A stretch of DNA of 64,000 bases from an uncultured Pelagibacteraceae bacterium (GCA_902579105.1 CACHFM010000005.1:18519-82518), one strand, 5' to 3'. Shown: positions 9,647 to 19,360, counted from the first letter of the stretch. The notes: generated by a model not told the origin, from the sequence alone. Made by a program: numbers and translations.

Positions 9647-10465
9647 ATGAAAATACCTAACTTAACAATACAACAATTATTAGAAGCAGGAGTACATCTA
9701 GGTCATAAAACTTTAAGATGGAATCCAAAAATGAAAAAATATATTTTTGGAAAAAGAGATGCTATTCACATTATAGATTTAACCCAAACACTTGAGCTTA
9801 CAAAATTAGCTCTAGAACAAGTTTATAATACAATAGCAAATAATGGAAAAATTTTATTTGTATCTACAAAAAAACAAGCCTCCGAAGCAATAGCAGAAGT
9901 AGCAAAGGAAACAGATCAATATTTTGTAAATTATAGATGGTTAGGTGGAATGCTAACTAACTGGGGTACAATTTCTAATTCAATTAAAAAATTGAAAAAA
10001 TTAGAAGTCGATTTGGTATCTGAAAATAGAGGATTTACCAAAAAAGAACTTTTAAAAATGAGTGTTAAAAAAGATAAACTTCAAAGATCATTGGGAGGGA
10101 TTGCAGAAATGAAAAAAATTCCTGATTTAGTATTTATAATAGATACAAATTATGAGTCTCTAGCAATTGCTGAGTCAGCAAAACTCAGAATTCCAATAAT
10201 AGCAATTTTAGACAGTAATTCTAACCCTGATAATATTGATTTTCCTATACCAGGTAATGATGATGCAAGAAGAGCAATAGATCTTTATTGCAACTTAATT
10301 AAAGAAACAATTATCAATGCAAAAGGTTCTTTGTCTGAAGCAGAAAAAAAAAAAATTACTGTAAAAGAAAATAATGAAAAAGATAAATCTAAAACAATTC
10401 AAGAATTAGATAGAGAAAAATTAGAAAAAAAATTCTCAAAAGAAAAAAAAGAAAAATTAAATTAG
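9647..10465 (+). CDS. rpsB: Small ribosomal subunit protein uS2
   Basis: Structural protein of the 30S subunit. The 272-residue protein begins [37 protein letters not shown], the N-terminal signature of S2. [13 protein letters not shown] near residue 97 and [49 protein letters not shown] are the other conserved blocks. The last ~45 residues are a lysine/glutamate-rich tail. It is the first gene of rpsB-tsf-frr and is preceded by a structured leader. tsf starts 1 bp after its stop. Confidence 0.97.
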   Translation: MKIPNLTIQQLLEAGVHLGHKTLRWNPKMKKYIFGKRDAIHIIDLTQTLELTKLALEQVYNTIANNGKILFVSTKKQASEAIAEVAKETDQYFVNYRWLGGMLTNWGTISNSIKKLKKLEVDLVSENRGFTKKELLKMSVKKDKLQRSLGGIAEMKKIPDLVFIIDTNYESLAIAESAKLRIPIIAILDSNSNPDNIDFPIPGNDDARRAIDLYCNLIKETIINAKGSLSEAEKKKITVKENNEKDKSKTIQELDREKLEKKFSKEKKEKLN

Positions 10466-10466
10466 T

Positions 10467-11318
10467 ATGAATGACATTGATAAAGTAAAGAAATTGAGAG
10501 AAGCTACTGGAGCTGGTTTTAAAGATTGTAACCTAGCAGTAAAAGAATCTGGCGGTGATTTAGATAAAGCTATTGAAATATTAAGAGTTAAAGGCATTTC
10601 AAAAGCATCAAAAAAAATGACTAGAGATGCTAAAGAAGGAGTGATTGCGTTAAGTGGTGATGAAAATAAAACTTCAGTAATTGAAGTTAATTGTGAAACA
10701 GATTTTGTTGCAAAAAACGAAGATTTCACAAATTTTGTTAAGGAATTAAGCGAATTAAATAATCAAAAAAATTCTAATATTGATGAATTAAAAAATTCTA
10801 AAATGAAAAATGGCGAAACTGTTGAGGATAATATTGTAGCTTTGATCGCCAAAATTGGAGAAAAAATAACAATTGGTAAAGCAAAGACAATAAATAATTC
10901 AGGTACAATAAATAATCATTATCTACACACAGTTATAAAAGATAATATTGCAAAATTAGCTGTTGTAGTATCTTTGGAAACAAAAGATAATTCTGATGTA
11001 ATTAAAAATTTTGGAAAACAACTTTCTATGCATATAGCTGCATCCAATCCTTTGGCATTAGAATCTAATTTAATCGATCAGTCAGTAATTGATAAAGAAC
11101 AAGAACTTGTTAATGAAGAATTAAAAAATTCCGGAAAACCTGAAGATATTGCAAAAAAGATTAGCTTAGGTAAAATGAGTAAGTTTAAAGAGGAAAATGC
11201 TCTATTATCACAAGCATGGGTAATGGAACCAAAAAAGAAAGTTAAAGATATTATAAAAGAACTTTCAATTGCTGATTTAAAAATTAAAGAGTTTTTTAGA
11301 TTAAAGATTGGAGAATAA
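10467..11318 (+). CDS. tsf: Elongation factor Ts
   Basis: Guanine-nucleotide exchange factor for EF-Tu. The 283-residue protein has an N-terminal UBA-like domain ([39 protein letters not shown]) and the signature [15 protein letters not shown] near residue 75, followed by the dimerisation core. The length is normal. Its stop codon abuts the frr ATG directly; the pyrH gene that normally separates tsf and frr in Alphaproteobacteria is missing. Confidence 0.97.
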   Translation: MNDIDKVKKLREATGAGFKDCNLAVKESGGDLDKAIEILRVKGISKASKKMTRDAKEGVIALSGDENKTSVIEVNCETDFVAKNEDFTNFVKELSELNNQKNSNIDELKNSKMKNGETVEDNIVALIAKIGEKITIGKAKTINNSGTINNHYLHTVIKDNIAKLAVVVSLETKDNSDVIKNFGKQLSMHIAASNPLALESNLIDQSVIDKEQELVNEELKNSGKPEDIAKKISLGKMSKFKEENALLSQAWVMEPKKKVKDIIKELSIADLKIKEFFRLKIGE

Positions 11319-11870
11319 ATGTTTGATGAAAAATCATACAGCCTTAAAATGGATAAAGCCATCGAGGTGTTCTCAAAAGAATTATCGTCTTTAAGAACTG
11401 GTAGAGCAAATTCATCAATGCTTGACTTAGTTAAGGTAGATGTTTATGGACAACAAATGCCGATTAATCAAGTTGGTAGTATAACTACACCAGAACCTAG
11501 AATGATAAATATACAAGTATGGGATGCTAACAATTTACCTTTAATAGATGCTGCTATAAAAAAATCTGACTTAGGATTAAATCCTCAAATTGATGGTCAA
11601 TTAATAAGATTACCAATACCAGAGCTAAACGAAGAAAGAAGAACGGAATTAAAAAAACTTATTAAATCTGTAGGTGAGAAATGTAAAATTTCTATTAGAA
11701 ATATTAGAAGAGAAGCTAACGAAGAGCTTAAAAAACTTTTAAAATCAAAAGAAATTAGTGAAGATGACGAGAAATCATCAGAAAAAAGTGTTCAATCAAT
11801 TACAGATAATCATATTAAAACAGTAGATGATAAAGTTTTATCAAAAGAAAAAGAAATAATGACGATATGA
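11319..11870 (+). CDS. frr: Ribosome recycling factor
   Basis: Splits post-termination ribosomes together with EF-G. The 183-residue protein has the family hallmarks: KAIEVFSKELSSLRTGRANSSMLD at the N-terminus, GSITTPEPRMINIQVWD, GLNPQIDGQLIRLPIPELNEERR, then a long C-terminal helix. It starts immediately after the tsf stop and overlaps uppS by 4 bp (ATGA), so translation is likely coupled through the operon. Confidence 0.97.
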   Translation: MFDEKSYSLKMDKAIEVFSKELSSLRTGRANSSMLDLVKVDVYGQQMPINQVGSITTPEPRMINIQVWDANNLPLIDAAIKKSDLGLNPQIDGQLIRLPIPELNEERRTELKKLIKSVGEKCKISIRNIRREANEELKKLLKSKEISEDDEKSSEKSVQSITDNHIKTVDDKVLSKEKEIMTI

Positions 11871-12541
11871 ACCCACTAAATCACGTAGCCATTATCATGG
11901 ATGGTAATGGAAGATGGGGACTAAAATATAAAAATTCTAGAAATGCCGGTCATAAAGCAGGTTTAAGTACAGTTGAAAAAATAATTAAAGAAACAATTAA
12001 ACATAAAATAAAATTTCTTACTCTTTATGCATTTTCAACAGAAAATTGGAAAAGACCCAAGAAAGAAATAAATTATTTATTTAATTTGTTAGAAATTTTC
12101 CTATTAAAAAGAATTGAAGATTTACATAAACAAAATATAAAACTTAAGATAATAGGAATTAAAAATTTTTCAACAAAACTTAACAAACTTTTAAAATTAG
12201 CTGAAAAAAAAACAGCTAAAAATACAAGACTACATATAAATCTTGCACTTAATTATGGTTCTAAATTTGAATTGATTAATGCATTTAAAATTTTAAGTAA
12301 AAAAAAAAATAAAGTGAACGAAAAAAATTTTGTTAAATATTTACAAACTAAAGATACACCTGATCCAGATTTATTAATAAGAACAGGAAATACTAATAGA
12401 TTAAGTAATTTTCTTTTATGGCAACTTGCTTATTCAGAAATATTTTTTGAAAAAAAATTATGGCCTGCATTTAATAAAAAAGATTATAATTTAATAATTA
12501 AAAAATTTAAAAAAGTTAAAAGAAATTTCGGTAGAATTTGA
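11867..12541 (+). CDS. uppS: Isoprenyl transferase (undecaprenyl diphosphate synthase)
   Basis: cis-Prenyltransferase producing undecaprenyl diphosphate, the lipid carrier for peptidoglycan and surface polysaccharides. The 224-residue protein starts HVAIIMDGNGRWG, the diphosphate-binding motif; GHKAGLSTVEKI, LYAFSTENWKRP and PDLLIRTGNTNRLSNFLLWQLAYSEIFF are the other conserved regions of the Z-type family. Its stop overlaps the cdsA start codon region. Confidence 0.95.
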   Translation: MNPLNHVAIIMDGNGRWGLKYKNSRNAGHKAGLSTVEKIIKETIKHKIKFLTLYAFSTENWKRPKKEINYLFNLLEIFLLKRIEDLHKQNIKLKIIGIKNFSTKLNKLLKLAEKKTAKNTRLHINLALNYGSKFELINAFKILSKKKNKVNEKNFVKYLQTKDTPDPDLLIRTGNTNRLSNFLLWQLAYSEIFFEKKLWPAFNKKDYNLIIKKFKKVKRNFGRI

Positions 12542-13170
12542 TGAGCAATGAATTAATCAAAAGAATTATAAGTTCAATTATTTTAATACCTATTGCACTT
12601 TTTTTTATAATAAAAGGATCTTTTTTTTTCATTTTTTTTATATCAATTTGTTTTTGTATAATCGTTTATGAATGGCATATTATGAGTAAAAAAAAACCAT
12701 ACTATTTTTATGGTTTAATTTTTTTAATTTTTTCATTTTTAACTATTTATGCACTTCGAATTAATAATAATGATTATCTTGAAGTATTATTTGTTGTTAC
12801 GATATGTGTTTCAACTGATATTGGTGGATATATATTTGGTAAATTATTTAAAGGCCCAAAACTGACAAAATATAGTCCTAATAAAACTTATTCGGGAATG
12901 TTTGGTGCTTATTTTTTATCATTAATCTCTGTTAATGTAATTCCTCTTTTTAAATTTGAAGTAATGCAATTTAGTGATTTTTTATTTGTTATAGTAATTT
13001 CAAGTGTAAGCCAAATTGGAGATGTCACTATTTCTTATTTTAAAAGATTAGCTAAAATTAAAGATACTGGAAAAATTATACCTGGTCATGGCGGACTACT
13101 AGATAGAGTTGATGGAATGATATTTGCCTTTCCATTTGCATTTATAGTTTTTTTTATAGGTTCATTTTAG
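12541..13170 (+). CDS. cdsA: Phosphatidate cytidylyltransferase (short form)
   Basis: Makes CDP-diacylglycerol from phosphatidic acid and CTP at the inner membrane. The family signature is at the C-terminus: SQIGDVTISYFKRLAKIKDTGKIIPGHGGLLDRVDGM. STDIGGYIFGKLFKGPKLTKYSPNKTYSGMFGA, upstream, is also typical. I place the start at the ATG at 12541, overlapping the uppS TGA by 1 bp, rather than the TTG one codon earlier. At 209 residues it is shorter than the usual ~270, with fewer N-terminal membrane helices. dxr begins immediately after the stop. Confidence 0.9.
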   Translation: MSNELIKRIISSIILIPIALFFIIKGSFFFIFFISICFCIIVYEWHIMSKKKPYYFYGLIFLIFSFLTIYALRINNNDYLEVLFVVTICVSTDIGGYIFGKLFKGPKLTKYSPNKTYSGMFGAYFLSLISVNVIPLFKFEVMQFSDFLFVIVISSVSQIGDVTISYFKRLAKIKDTGKIIPGHGGLLDRVDGMIFAFPFAFIVFFIGSF

Positions 13171-14349
13171 ATGAAAAAAAAAATTGCAATTCTTGGATCA
13201 ACAGGTTCTATTGGTAAAACATTGCTTAATTTAATAGCAAAGGATAAAAAAAATTTTGATGTACAGCTTTTGACAGCTAATAATGATTACAAAACTTTAC
13301 TAAAACAAGCCAAAAAATTTAAAGTTAAAAATTTAATAATTACTAATAGAAAAAGTTTTGAATTATTAAAGAACAAAACAAAAAATTTAAATATTAAAAT
13401 TTTTAATAGTTTTGATAATTTAAATAAAATTTTTAAATTTAAAATAGATTATGTAATGAGCTCGATTATGGGCATTGATGGTTTAGAGCCAACAATAAAA
13501 ATAATTAAATTTACAAATAAAATTGTTATTGCAAATAAAGAGTCCATCATTTGTGGATGGAACATAATAAACAAAGAGTTAAAAAAAAATAAAACAGAAT
13601 TCATTCCCGTTGATTCAGAACATTTTTCATTATGGTTTGGATTACAAAATTTAAAAGTTAATAATATTGAAAAAATTTTTATAACTGCATCAGGAGGTCC
13701 TTTTTATAAAATTTCTTTAAATCAATTTAAAAATATTAGAACTTCTCAAGCTTTAAAACATCCCAATTGGAAAATGGGTAAAAAAATTTCTATTGATTCT
13801 GCAACAATGATCAATAAAATATATGAGGTTATAGAAGCTAGGAATATTTTTAATATTCCATATAAAAATATTCAAATTTTAATTCATCCAAAATCTTATA
13901 TTCATGCCATATTAAAATTTAATAATGGATTAATTAAAATTATTGCTCACGACACTACTATGAAAATTCCAATTTTTAATACACTATTTTTAAATAGTAA
14001 CAAAAATTTGAAATCAAAAAAAATAAACTTAAAAATATTAAATGATTTAAAATTTAAAAAAGTAAATTTAAAAAGATATCCGATGATTAAATTATTCAAA
14101 TATCTACCTGCAAAACAATCATTATTTGAAACTATAATTGTTTCAGCTAATGATAAACTTGTGGAGTTATTTTTGAATAAAAAAATTAAATTTACTGATA
14201 TTCAAAAAAAATTATTTTATATTATTAAATCGAATGAATTTTCTAAATATAAAAAAATTTACCCAAAAAAAGCAAAAGATATTCTTGAATTAAATAATTA
14301 TGTTCGTTTAAAAGTATTAAAAAATGTGTATAAATCCATAAATGTTTAG
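13171..14349 (+). CDS. dxr: 1-deoxy-D-xylulose-5-phosphate reductoisomerase
   Basis: Second step of the MEP isoprenoid pathway, converting DXP to MEP with NADPH. The 392-residue protein begins KKKIAILGSTGSIGKTLLNLI, the NADPH-binding loop. VIANKESIICGW near residue 120 and PVDSEHFSLWFGL near residue 145 are catalytic-domain motifs, and SGGPF and HPNWKMGKKISIDSATMINK follow. It shares the pathway with ispDF on the opposite strand in this window. It overlaps bamA by 8 bp; the rseP gene usually between them is not present. Confidence 0.95.
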   Translation: MKKKIAILGSTGSIGKTLLNLIAKDKKNFDVQLLTANNDYKTLLKQAKKFKVKNLIITNRKSFELLKNKTKNLNIKIFNSFDNLNKIFKFKIDYVMSSIMGIDGLEPTIKIIKFTNKIVIANKESIICGWNIINKELKKNKTEFIPVDSEHFSLWFGLQNLKVNNIEKIFITASGGPFYKISLNQFKNIRTSQALKHPNWKMGKKISIDSATMINKIYEVIEARNIFNIPYKNIQILIHPKSYIHAILKFNNGLIKIIAHDTTMKIPIFNTLFLNSNKNLKSKKINLKILNDLKFKKVNLKRYPMIKLFKYLPAKQSLFETIIVSANDKLVELFLNKKIKFTDIQKKLFYIIKSNEFSKYKKIYPKKAKDILELNNYVRLKVLKNVYKSINV

Positions 14350-16588
14350 AAGACAAAACAATATACTAACTTTAATAACTATTTTTTTATCTTGTATTTT
14401 TTTACCAGCTTTTGGTGATGTTGTTAAAAAAATCGAAATTAAAGGTAATGATAGAATTTCTACCGAAACTATTAAAATGTTTGCTCAAGTAAATTTAGGT
14501 GATGATTTAGATGATAATGAAGTAAATAATCTTCTTAAACGTTTATATGATACTAATTTTTTTCAAGATATTTCGATTAAATTAATTTCAAATAATTTAT
14601 CTATATTAGTGAAAGAGAACCCAATAGTAGAAAATATTATTTATAATGGAATAAAATCCAAAACACTTAAAGAAAAAGTTACTGAGAATTTAAGTTTAAG
14701 AAGCAGATCTTCTTATGACAAAATTTTATTGAAAAAAGATAAAAATACAATTTTATCTTCTTTAAAAGATTTAGGATATTATTTTTCGACTGTTGATGTA
14801 GATAAGTTTGAAATTGGTGAAAATAAAGTTGACTTAATATTTAATATTAACTTAGGAAATAAAGCTAAAATAAAAAAAATTTCATTTATCGGTAATAAGA
14901 TATATAAAGATGGTAAACTAAGAAGTTTAATAATTAGTGAAGAATATAAATTTTGGAAATTTATTTCTGGAAAAAAATATTTAAACGAAAATTTAATAAA
15001 CTTTGATAAAAAATTATTAAAAAATCATTATTTGAACAAGGGATACTATGATGTTTTGATTAATTCATCATTTGCAAAAATTGTAAATAATGATGAATTT
15101 GAACTTATATTTAATATAGATGCAAAAAATAAATTTTTTTTTGGTGAATTAAAAATAAATTTACCTAACGATTTTGAGCCTTCAAATTTTGTTAATATAA
15201 AAAATACTTTTGATAAATTAAAAGGTAAACCTTATTCAATTAATTCAGTCGAAAAAATTATTGATGAAATAGATAAAATTTCTATTAGTGAACAATATGA
15301 ATCAGTTAAAGCTAGTGTTGTTGAAAATATTGTTTCAGATAAAATTAATTTAACATTTAAAATTGAAGAGACCGATAAATTTTTTGTTGAGAAAATAAAT
15401 ATTTTTGGAAATAATGTTACAAGAGAAAATGTTATTAGAAATCAATTCTCTATTGATGAAGGTGATCCATATAATGAAATTTTGGCAAACAAAAGCATAA
15501 ATAACATTAAATCTCTAAATTTTTTTAAAAATGTTGAGTCTGAAATCATTGATGGAAAAGATCAAAATTCCAAGATTATAAATATAACAGTTCAGGAAAA
15601 ACCCACTGGAGAAATAATGGCTGGAGCAGGTTTTGGTACTTCAGGTGAAGTTATTGAATTTGGTGTTAAAGAAAATAATTATTTAGGTAAAGGTTTAGCT
15701 GTTGAGTCACAATTATCATTAAGTTCAGAAAAAATTACTGGCAATATTAATATTGAAGACCCAAATTATAAAAATTCGAATAAATCAGTTAATTTAGGAA
15801 TTGAAGCTATTGAATATGATAAATTAGGTACATTTGGATATAAATCAAAAAAAATAGGTGGATTAATTGGAACAAGATTTGAATATTTAGATGATTTTAA
15901 GCTAGGTATAGAAACATCGTCTTTTATAGAGAAAATTGAAACAGATAGTACTGCATCTGCTCGTCAAAAAACTCAACAAGGAAATTATTTTGATACTTAT
16001 TTAAATCTAAGTTTTGATTATGATAAAAGAAATCAAAGGTTTAAAACAAGTGATGGATTTAGAAGCTATTATTCTATGGGTTTACCTTTAATAAGTGAAA
16101 ACAACACATTAAATAATTTTTATTTTTATAAAATTTTTTCTGAATTATATGAAGATAATATTTCATCTTTTTCTATTTCATTAAGTTCGGCCAACTCATT
16201 AACGGGCGATGATGTCAAATTATCTGAAAGATTATTTGTTCCTCAAAGTAAGTTGAGAGGTTTTGTTAGTGGAAAAGTTGGTCCAAAAGATGGAGATGAT
16301 TATATAGGTGGTAACTATTATGCAGTCATGAATTTGAATTCTACTCTGCCTCAAATTTTACCAAATTTTCAAGAAATAGAAGTAATATCATTTATAGATA
16401 TTGCTAATCTTTGGGGAGTTGATGATAAATCTTTGAATAAATCTAGTGAAATTAGAAGTTCGATAGGCATAGGCATTGATTGGTTCACGGCTGTTGGACC
16501 TTTAAGTTTTTCTTTTGCACAACCAATATCAAAAAGTTCATCTGATACAACTGAAACATTTAGGTTTAATTTAGGTACTACTTTTTAA
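14342..16588 (+). CDS. bamA: Outer membrane protein assembly factor BamA
   Basis: Central beta-barrel component that inserts outer-membrane proteins. The 748-residue protein starts with a signal peptide (NNILTLITIFLSCIFLPAFGD). A series of POTRA domains follows over roughly residues 25-420; the first begins VKKIEIKGNDRISTETI and the last begins FFVEKINIFGNNVTRENVIRNQF. The C-terminal third is a beta-barrel, with the conserved RGF in KLRGFVSGKVGP and a terminal F (RFNLGTTF). skp follows with a 1-bp overlap. Confidence 0.95.
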   Translation: MFRRQNNILTLITIFLSCIFLPAFGDVVKKIEIKGNDRISTETIKMFAQVNLGDDLDDNEVNNLLKRLYDTNFFQDISIKLISNNLSILVKENPIVENIIYNGIKSKTLKEKVTENLSLRSRSSYDKILLKKDKNTILSSLKDLGYYFSTVDVDKFEIGENKVDLIFNINLGNKAKIKKISFIGNKIYKDGKLRSLIISEEYKFWKFISGKKYLNENLINFDKKLLKNHYLNKGYYDVLINSSFAKIVNNDEFELIFNIDAKNKFFFGELKINLPNDFEPSNFVNIKNTFDKLKGKPYSINSVEKIIDEIDKISISEQYESVKASVVENIVSDKINLTFKIEETDKFFVEKINIFGNNVTRENVIRNQFSIDEGDPYNEILANKSINNIKSLNFFKNVESEIIDGKDQNSKIINITVQEKPTGEIMAGAGFGTSGEVIEFGVKENNYLGKGLAVESQLSLSSEKITGNINIEDPNYKNSNKSVNLGIEAIEYDKLGTFGYKSKKIGGLIGTRFEYLDDFKLGIETSSFIEKIETDSTASARQKTQQGNYFDTYLNLSFDYDKRNQRFKTSDGFRSYYSMGLPLISENNTLNNFYFYKIFSELYEDNISSFSISLSSANSLTGDDVKLSERLFVPQSKLRGFVSGKVGPKDGDDYIGGNYYAVMNLNSTLPQILPNFQEIEVISFIDIANLWGVDDKSLNKSSEIRSSIGIGIDWFTAVGPLSFSFAQPISKSSSDTTETFRFNLGTTF

Positions 16589-17109
16589 TGAGGTTTACTA
16601 AAAAATATATTTTAATTTTTATAATATATTTATCCAATATAACTTCAACATATAGTGCAGAAAATATTGTTTTTCTTGATATTGATTATGTTTTAAATAA
16701 TTCGAATCTTGGAAAGTCAATCTATATAGAATTAGAAAAATTAAATAAAGAAAATATAAACAAATTAAATGAAAAGGAAAAATTAATCAAAGAAAAGAAA
16801 GACAATATTAATAAAACAAAAAATGTTTCCACAAAAGAAAAACTTGAAAAAGATATTATTTTATTTAACAAAGACGTCGAGAAGTATAAATTAGAAAAAA
16901 AAAAATTACTTGATGATTTTAAAGTTAAAAAAAATAAAGAATTAGATAATTTTTTAATTAAAATAAATCCAATTATACAAGAATATATGAAAAGTAATTC
17001 AATTGATATAATTCTAGAAAAAAATCAAATTTTTATAGGAAATAAAACTAAAGACATTACTGAAGATATTATTAAGTTAATAAATAAAAAATTTATAAAT
17101 AATGGATAA
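16588..17109 (+). CDS. skp: OmpH/Skp family periplasmic chaperone
   Basis: Periplasmic chaperone holding unfolded outer-membrane proteins for BamA. The 173-residue protein has a signal peptide (KKYILIFIIYLSNITSTYSA) followed by NIVFLDIDYVLNNSNLGKSIYIELEKLN, resembling the OmpH start, and a long charged coiled-coil of about 80 residues rich in K and E. A C-terminal domain ends with SIDIILEKNQIFIGNKTKDITEDIIKLIN, which fits the family. It lies between bamA and fabZ. Sequence conservation in Skp is low, so the call rests largely on architecture and context. Confidence 0.85.
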   Translation: MRFTKKYILIFIIYLSNITSTYSAENIVFLDIDYVLNNSNLGKSIYIELEKLNKENINKLNEKEKLIKEKKDNINKTKNVSTKEKLEKDIILFNKDVEKYKLEKKKLLDDFKVKKNKELDNFLIKINPIIQEYMKSNSIDIILEKNQIFIGNKTKDITEDIIKLINKKFINNG

Positions 17110-17548
17110 ACTTAATAAAGAGCAAATTCGAAATTTATTACCTCATAGAGAGCCAATGCTTTTAATTGATGAATTATATAATATTAAAAAATTATCCTCA
17201 GCCACAGCAACTGTTTATGTCAAAAAAAATAGTTTCTTTGTACAAGGACATTTTCCTGAAAACCCTGTAATGCCCGGAGTTTTAATTGTTGAGTCTTTTG
17301 GACAAGCTGCTGCTGCTCTAACTGCTTTAGGACTAGATAAATCGACTTATGAAAATAAGTTGGTATTTTTAATGGGTGTTGAAAAAGCAAGATTTCGAAA
17401 CCCTGTTATACCTGATTGTAAATTAACCCTTCAAATTGAAGCAATAAGATCTCATGGCAAAGTTTGGAAATATAAAGGTGAAGCTTTCGTAGATGATAAA
17501 AAAATGGCTGACGCTGTTTGGTCAGCTACTATTGTTGATAAGAAATAA
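17102..17548 (+). CDS. fabZ: 3-hydroxyacyl-ACP dehydratase FabZ
   Basis: Dehydrates beta-hydroxyacyl-ACP in fatty-acid elongation; it competes with LpxA/LpxD for the same acyl-ACP pool. The 148-residue protein contains LPHREPMLLIDEL and the active-site HFPENPVMPGVLIVESFGQAAA, with catalytic His near residue 51 and Glu near residue 65. MGVEKARFRNPVIPDCKL is also typical. It overlaps skp by 8 bp. In many Alphaproteobacteria fabZ lies after lpxD; here it precedes lpxD. Confidence 0.95.
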   Translation: MDKLNKEQIRNLLPHREPMLLIDELYNIKKLSSATATVYVKKNSFFVQGHFPENPVMPGVLIVESFGQAAAALTALGLDKSTYENKLVFLMGVEKARFRNPVIPDCKLTLQIEAIRSHGKVWKYKGEAFVDDKKMADAVWSATIVDKK

Positions 17549-17599
17549 ATAGCAATAAATATTGATAACAGTATTAATTTTGCTTTGATAAAAGCAATT

Positions 17600-18580
17600 A
17601 TGTCTAATCCTTTCTTTAAAAATCATGGTCCATTTTTAATTTCTGAGATTTTAAAATTTCTTAATATTAAAGTTGATGGCATAAGCTCAAAACAAGAAGT
17701 TTTAGATATTAAAGATTTATATAGTTCAAATAATACCGATATTACTTTCTTTCATTCCAAGAAATACAAAGATGTAGCAAAAAATACAAAAGCATCCTAT
17801 TGTGTTACTACAGAGTCTTTAAAAAATGATCTTCCGAAAAATTGCATACCTTTAGTAGTTGATAATGTTTTAATATCAGTATCAAAATTAACTTCTAAAT
17901 TTTATCCAGACTCTATAAATGATGATTTTGATGACTCAGTAATCGATATACTTAAAACAGAATTTCAGAATAAAGTGAAATGTGGTAATAATGTTTTAAT
18001 TGGTAAAAATGTATCAATTGGCTTAAATTGTTTAATTGGTCATAATACTATTATTGAAAAAAATGTTTCAATAGGAAACAATTGTTCAATTGGATCAAAT
18101 ACAATTATAAGAAATTCAATTATTAAAGATAATGTAAAAATTTTAGATAATTGTGTTGTCGGCAAACATGGCTTTGGCTTTTTTCCAATAGATAATAAAA
18201 ATTTAAGATATCCTCATATTGGACACGTTTTAATAGAAGAAAACTGTGAGATTGGATGTGGGTCAACTATAGATAGAGGATCAATTTCTAATACTATAAT
18301 TGGAAAAAATACGTATTTAGATAATCAAATTCATATTGCTCACAATGTTAAAATTGGTAAAAATTCAGTTATAGCTGGCCAAGTAGGTATTGCTGGGAGT
18401 TCTATAATTGGAAATAATGTTAAAATTGGTGGACAAGCAGGTATTTCAGGACACCTGAAAATTGGAAATAATGTAGAAATTGGAGGTGGTTCAGGAGTTA
18501 TTAAAAATATTCCAGATAATAAGAAAGTGATGGGATATCCAGCAAAAAATATTAGAGAATTTTTAAGAGATAGTAAATGA
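17600..18580 (+). CDS. lpxD: UDP-3-O-acylglucosamine N-acyltransferase
   Basis: Third step of lipid A synthesis: N-acylates UDP-3-O-acyl-glucosamine. The 326-residue protein has an N-terminal uridine-binding domain (about residues 1-110) and then hexapeptide left-handed beta-helix repeats of the IGxNxxIG type. HGFGFFPIDNKNLRYPHIGHVLIEENCEIGCGSTIDRGSI contains the catalytic histidine region. I chose the ATG at 17600 (MSNPFFKNHGPFLISEIL) over the TTG at 17585, since it aligns better with LpxD N-termini. lpxA starts inside the stop. Confidence 0.93.
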   Translation: MSNPFFKNHGPFLISEILKFLNIKVDGISSKQEVLDIKDLYSSNNTDITFFHSKKYKDVAKNTKASYCVTTESLKNDLPKNCIPLVVDNVLISVSKLTSKFYPDSINDDFDDSVIDILKTEFQNKVKCGNNVLIGKNVSIGLNCLIGHNTIIEKNVSIGNNCSIGSNTIIRNSIIKDNVKILDNCVVGKHGFGFFPIDNKNLRYPHIGHVLIEENCEIGCGSTIDRGSISNTIIGKNTYLDNQIHIAHNVKIGKNSVIAGQVGIAGSSIIGNNVKIGGQAGISGHLKIGNNVEIGGGSGVIKNIPDNKKVMGYPAKNIREFLRDSK

Positions 18581-19359
18581 TTGATAAAACAGCAATAATT
18601 GATTCAAAGGCCAAAATATCAGAAAATGTTAAAATTGGTCCTTACTCTATAATAGGTCCTAATGTCGAAATTGGCGAAGGTACAGTTGTGCAATCACATG
18701 TAAACATAACTGGTAATACAAAAATTGGATTAAATAATAAAATTTATCCATTTGCATCTATTGGAAATGATCCTCAAGATTTAAAATTTAAAGGTGAAGA
18801 AACTGATTTAGAAATAGGTGATAATAACAAAATCAGAGAATATGTTACTATTAATCCAGGTACTGAAGGAGGTGGTGGGTTAACTAAAGTAGGAAGTAAC
18901 TGTTTGTTTATGGTTTCTGCTCACATTGCTCATGATTGTTTTGTTGGTGATAATGTAATATTAGCAAACAATGTTCCTTTAGGGGGTCATGCTCATGTTG
19001 ATGATAATGTCATTATAGGAGGAAATTCAGCCGTACAACAATTCACTAGAGTTGGTAAATTTGCAATGATTGGTGGTATGTGTGGGGTTGTTAGAGATGT
19101 AATTCCATATGGAATAGCTCATGGAAATAGAAGTATCTTACAAGGTTTGAATTTAATTGGTCTAAGAAGAAAAAATATTCCAAATAAAGAAATAATAACA
19201 CTTACTGAAGCCTACAAAGAAATATTTAAAAATGAAAATTTAACAGAAAATTTAAAAAAATTAACAAATGAATTAAGAAACAATGATCTTGTTCTTGAAG
19301 TAATTAATTTTATTGAAAAGGACAAAAAAAGACCAATTTGTACTCCTTTTTCAAAATAA
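18577..19359 (+). CDS. lpxA: Acyl-ACP--UDP-N-acetylglucosamine O-acyltransferase
   Basis: First step of lipid A synthesis. The 260-residue length is typical. Hexapeptide repeats start at IDKTAIIDSKAKISENVKIGPYSIIGPNVEIGEGT, and the LpxA-specific blocks ASIGNDPQDLKFKGEETDLEIGDNNKIREYVTINPGT and HIAHDCFVGDNVILANNVPLGGHAHVDDNVIIGG (catalytic His in AHIAHD) are clear. GLNLIGLRRKNI near residue 190 begins the C-terminal helical domain. It overlaps lpxD by 4 bp (ATGA) and is followed by lpxI. Confidence 0.96.
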   Translation: MIDKTAIIDSKAKISENVKIGPYSIIGPNVEIGEGTVVQSHVNITGNTKIGLNNKIYPFASIGNDPQDLKFKGEETDLEIGDNNKIREYVTINPGTEGGGGLTKVGSNCLFMVSAHIAHDCFVGDNVILANNVPLGGHAHVDDNVIIGGNSAVQQFTRVGKFAMIGGMCGVVRDVIPYGIAHGNRSILQGLNLIGLRRKNIPNKEIITLTEAYKEIFKNENLTENLKKLTNELRNNDLVLEVINFIEKDKKRPICTPFSK

Positions 19360-19360
19360 G

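Noticed and set aside
19313-19360. Earlier lpxI start within lpxA
   Set aside because: The extra 16 residues are the shifted frame of the lpxA end; an ATG right after the lpxA stop gives a normal LpxI N-terminus.
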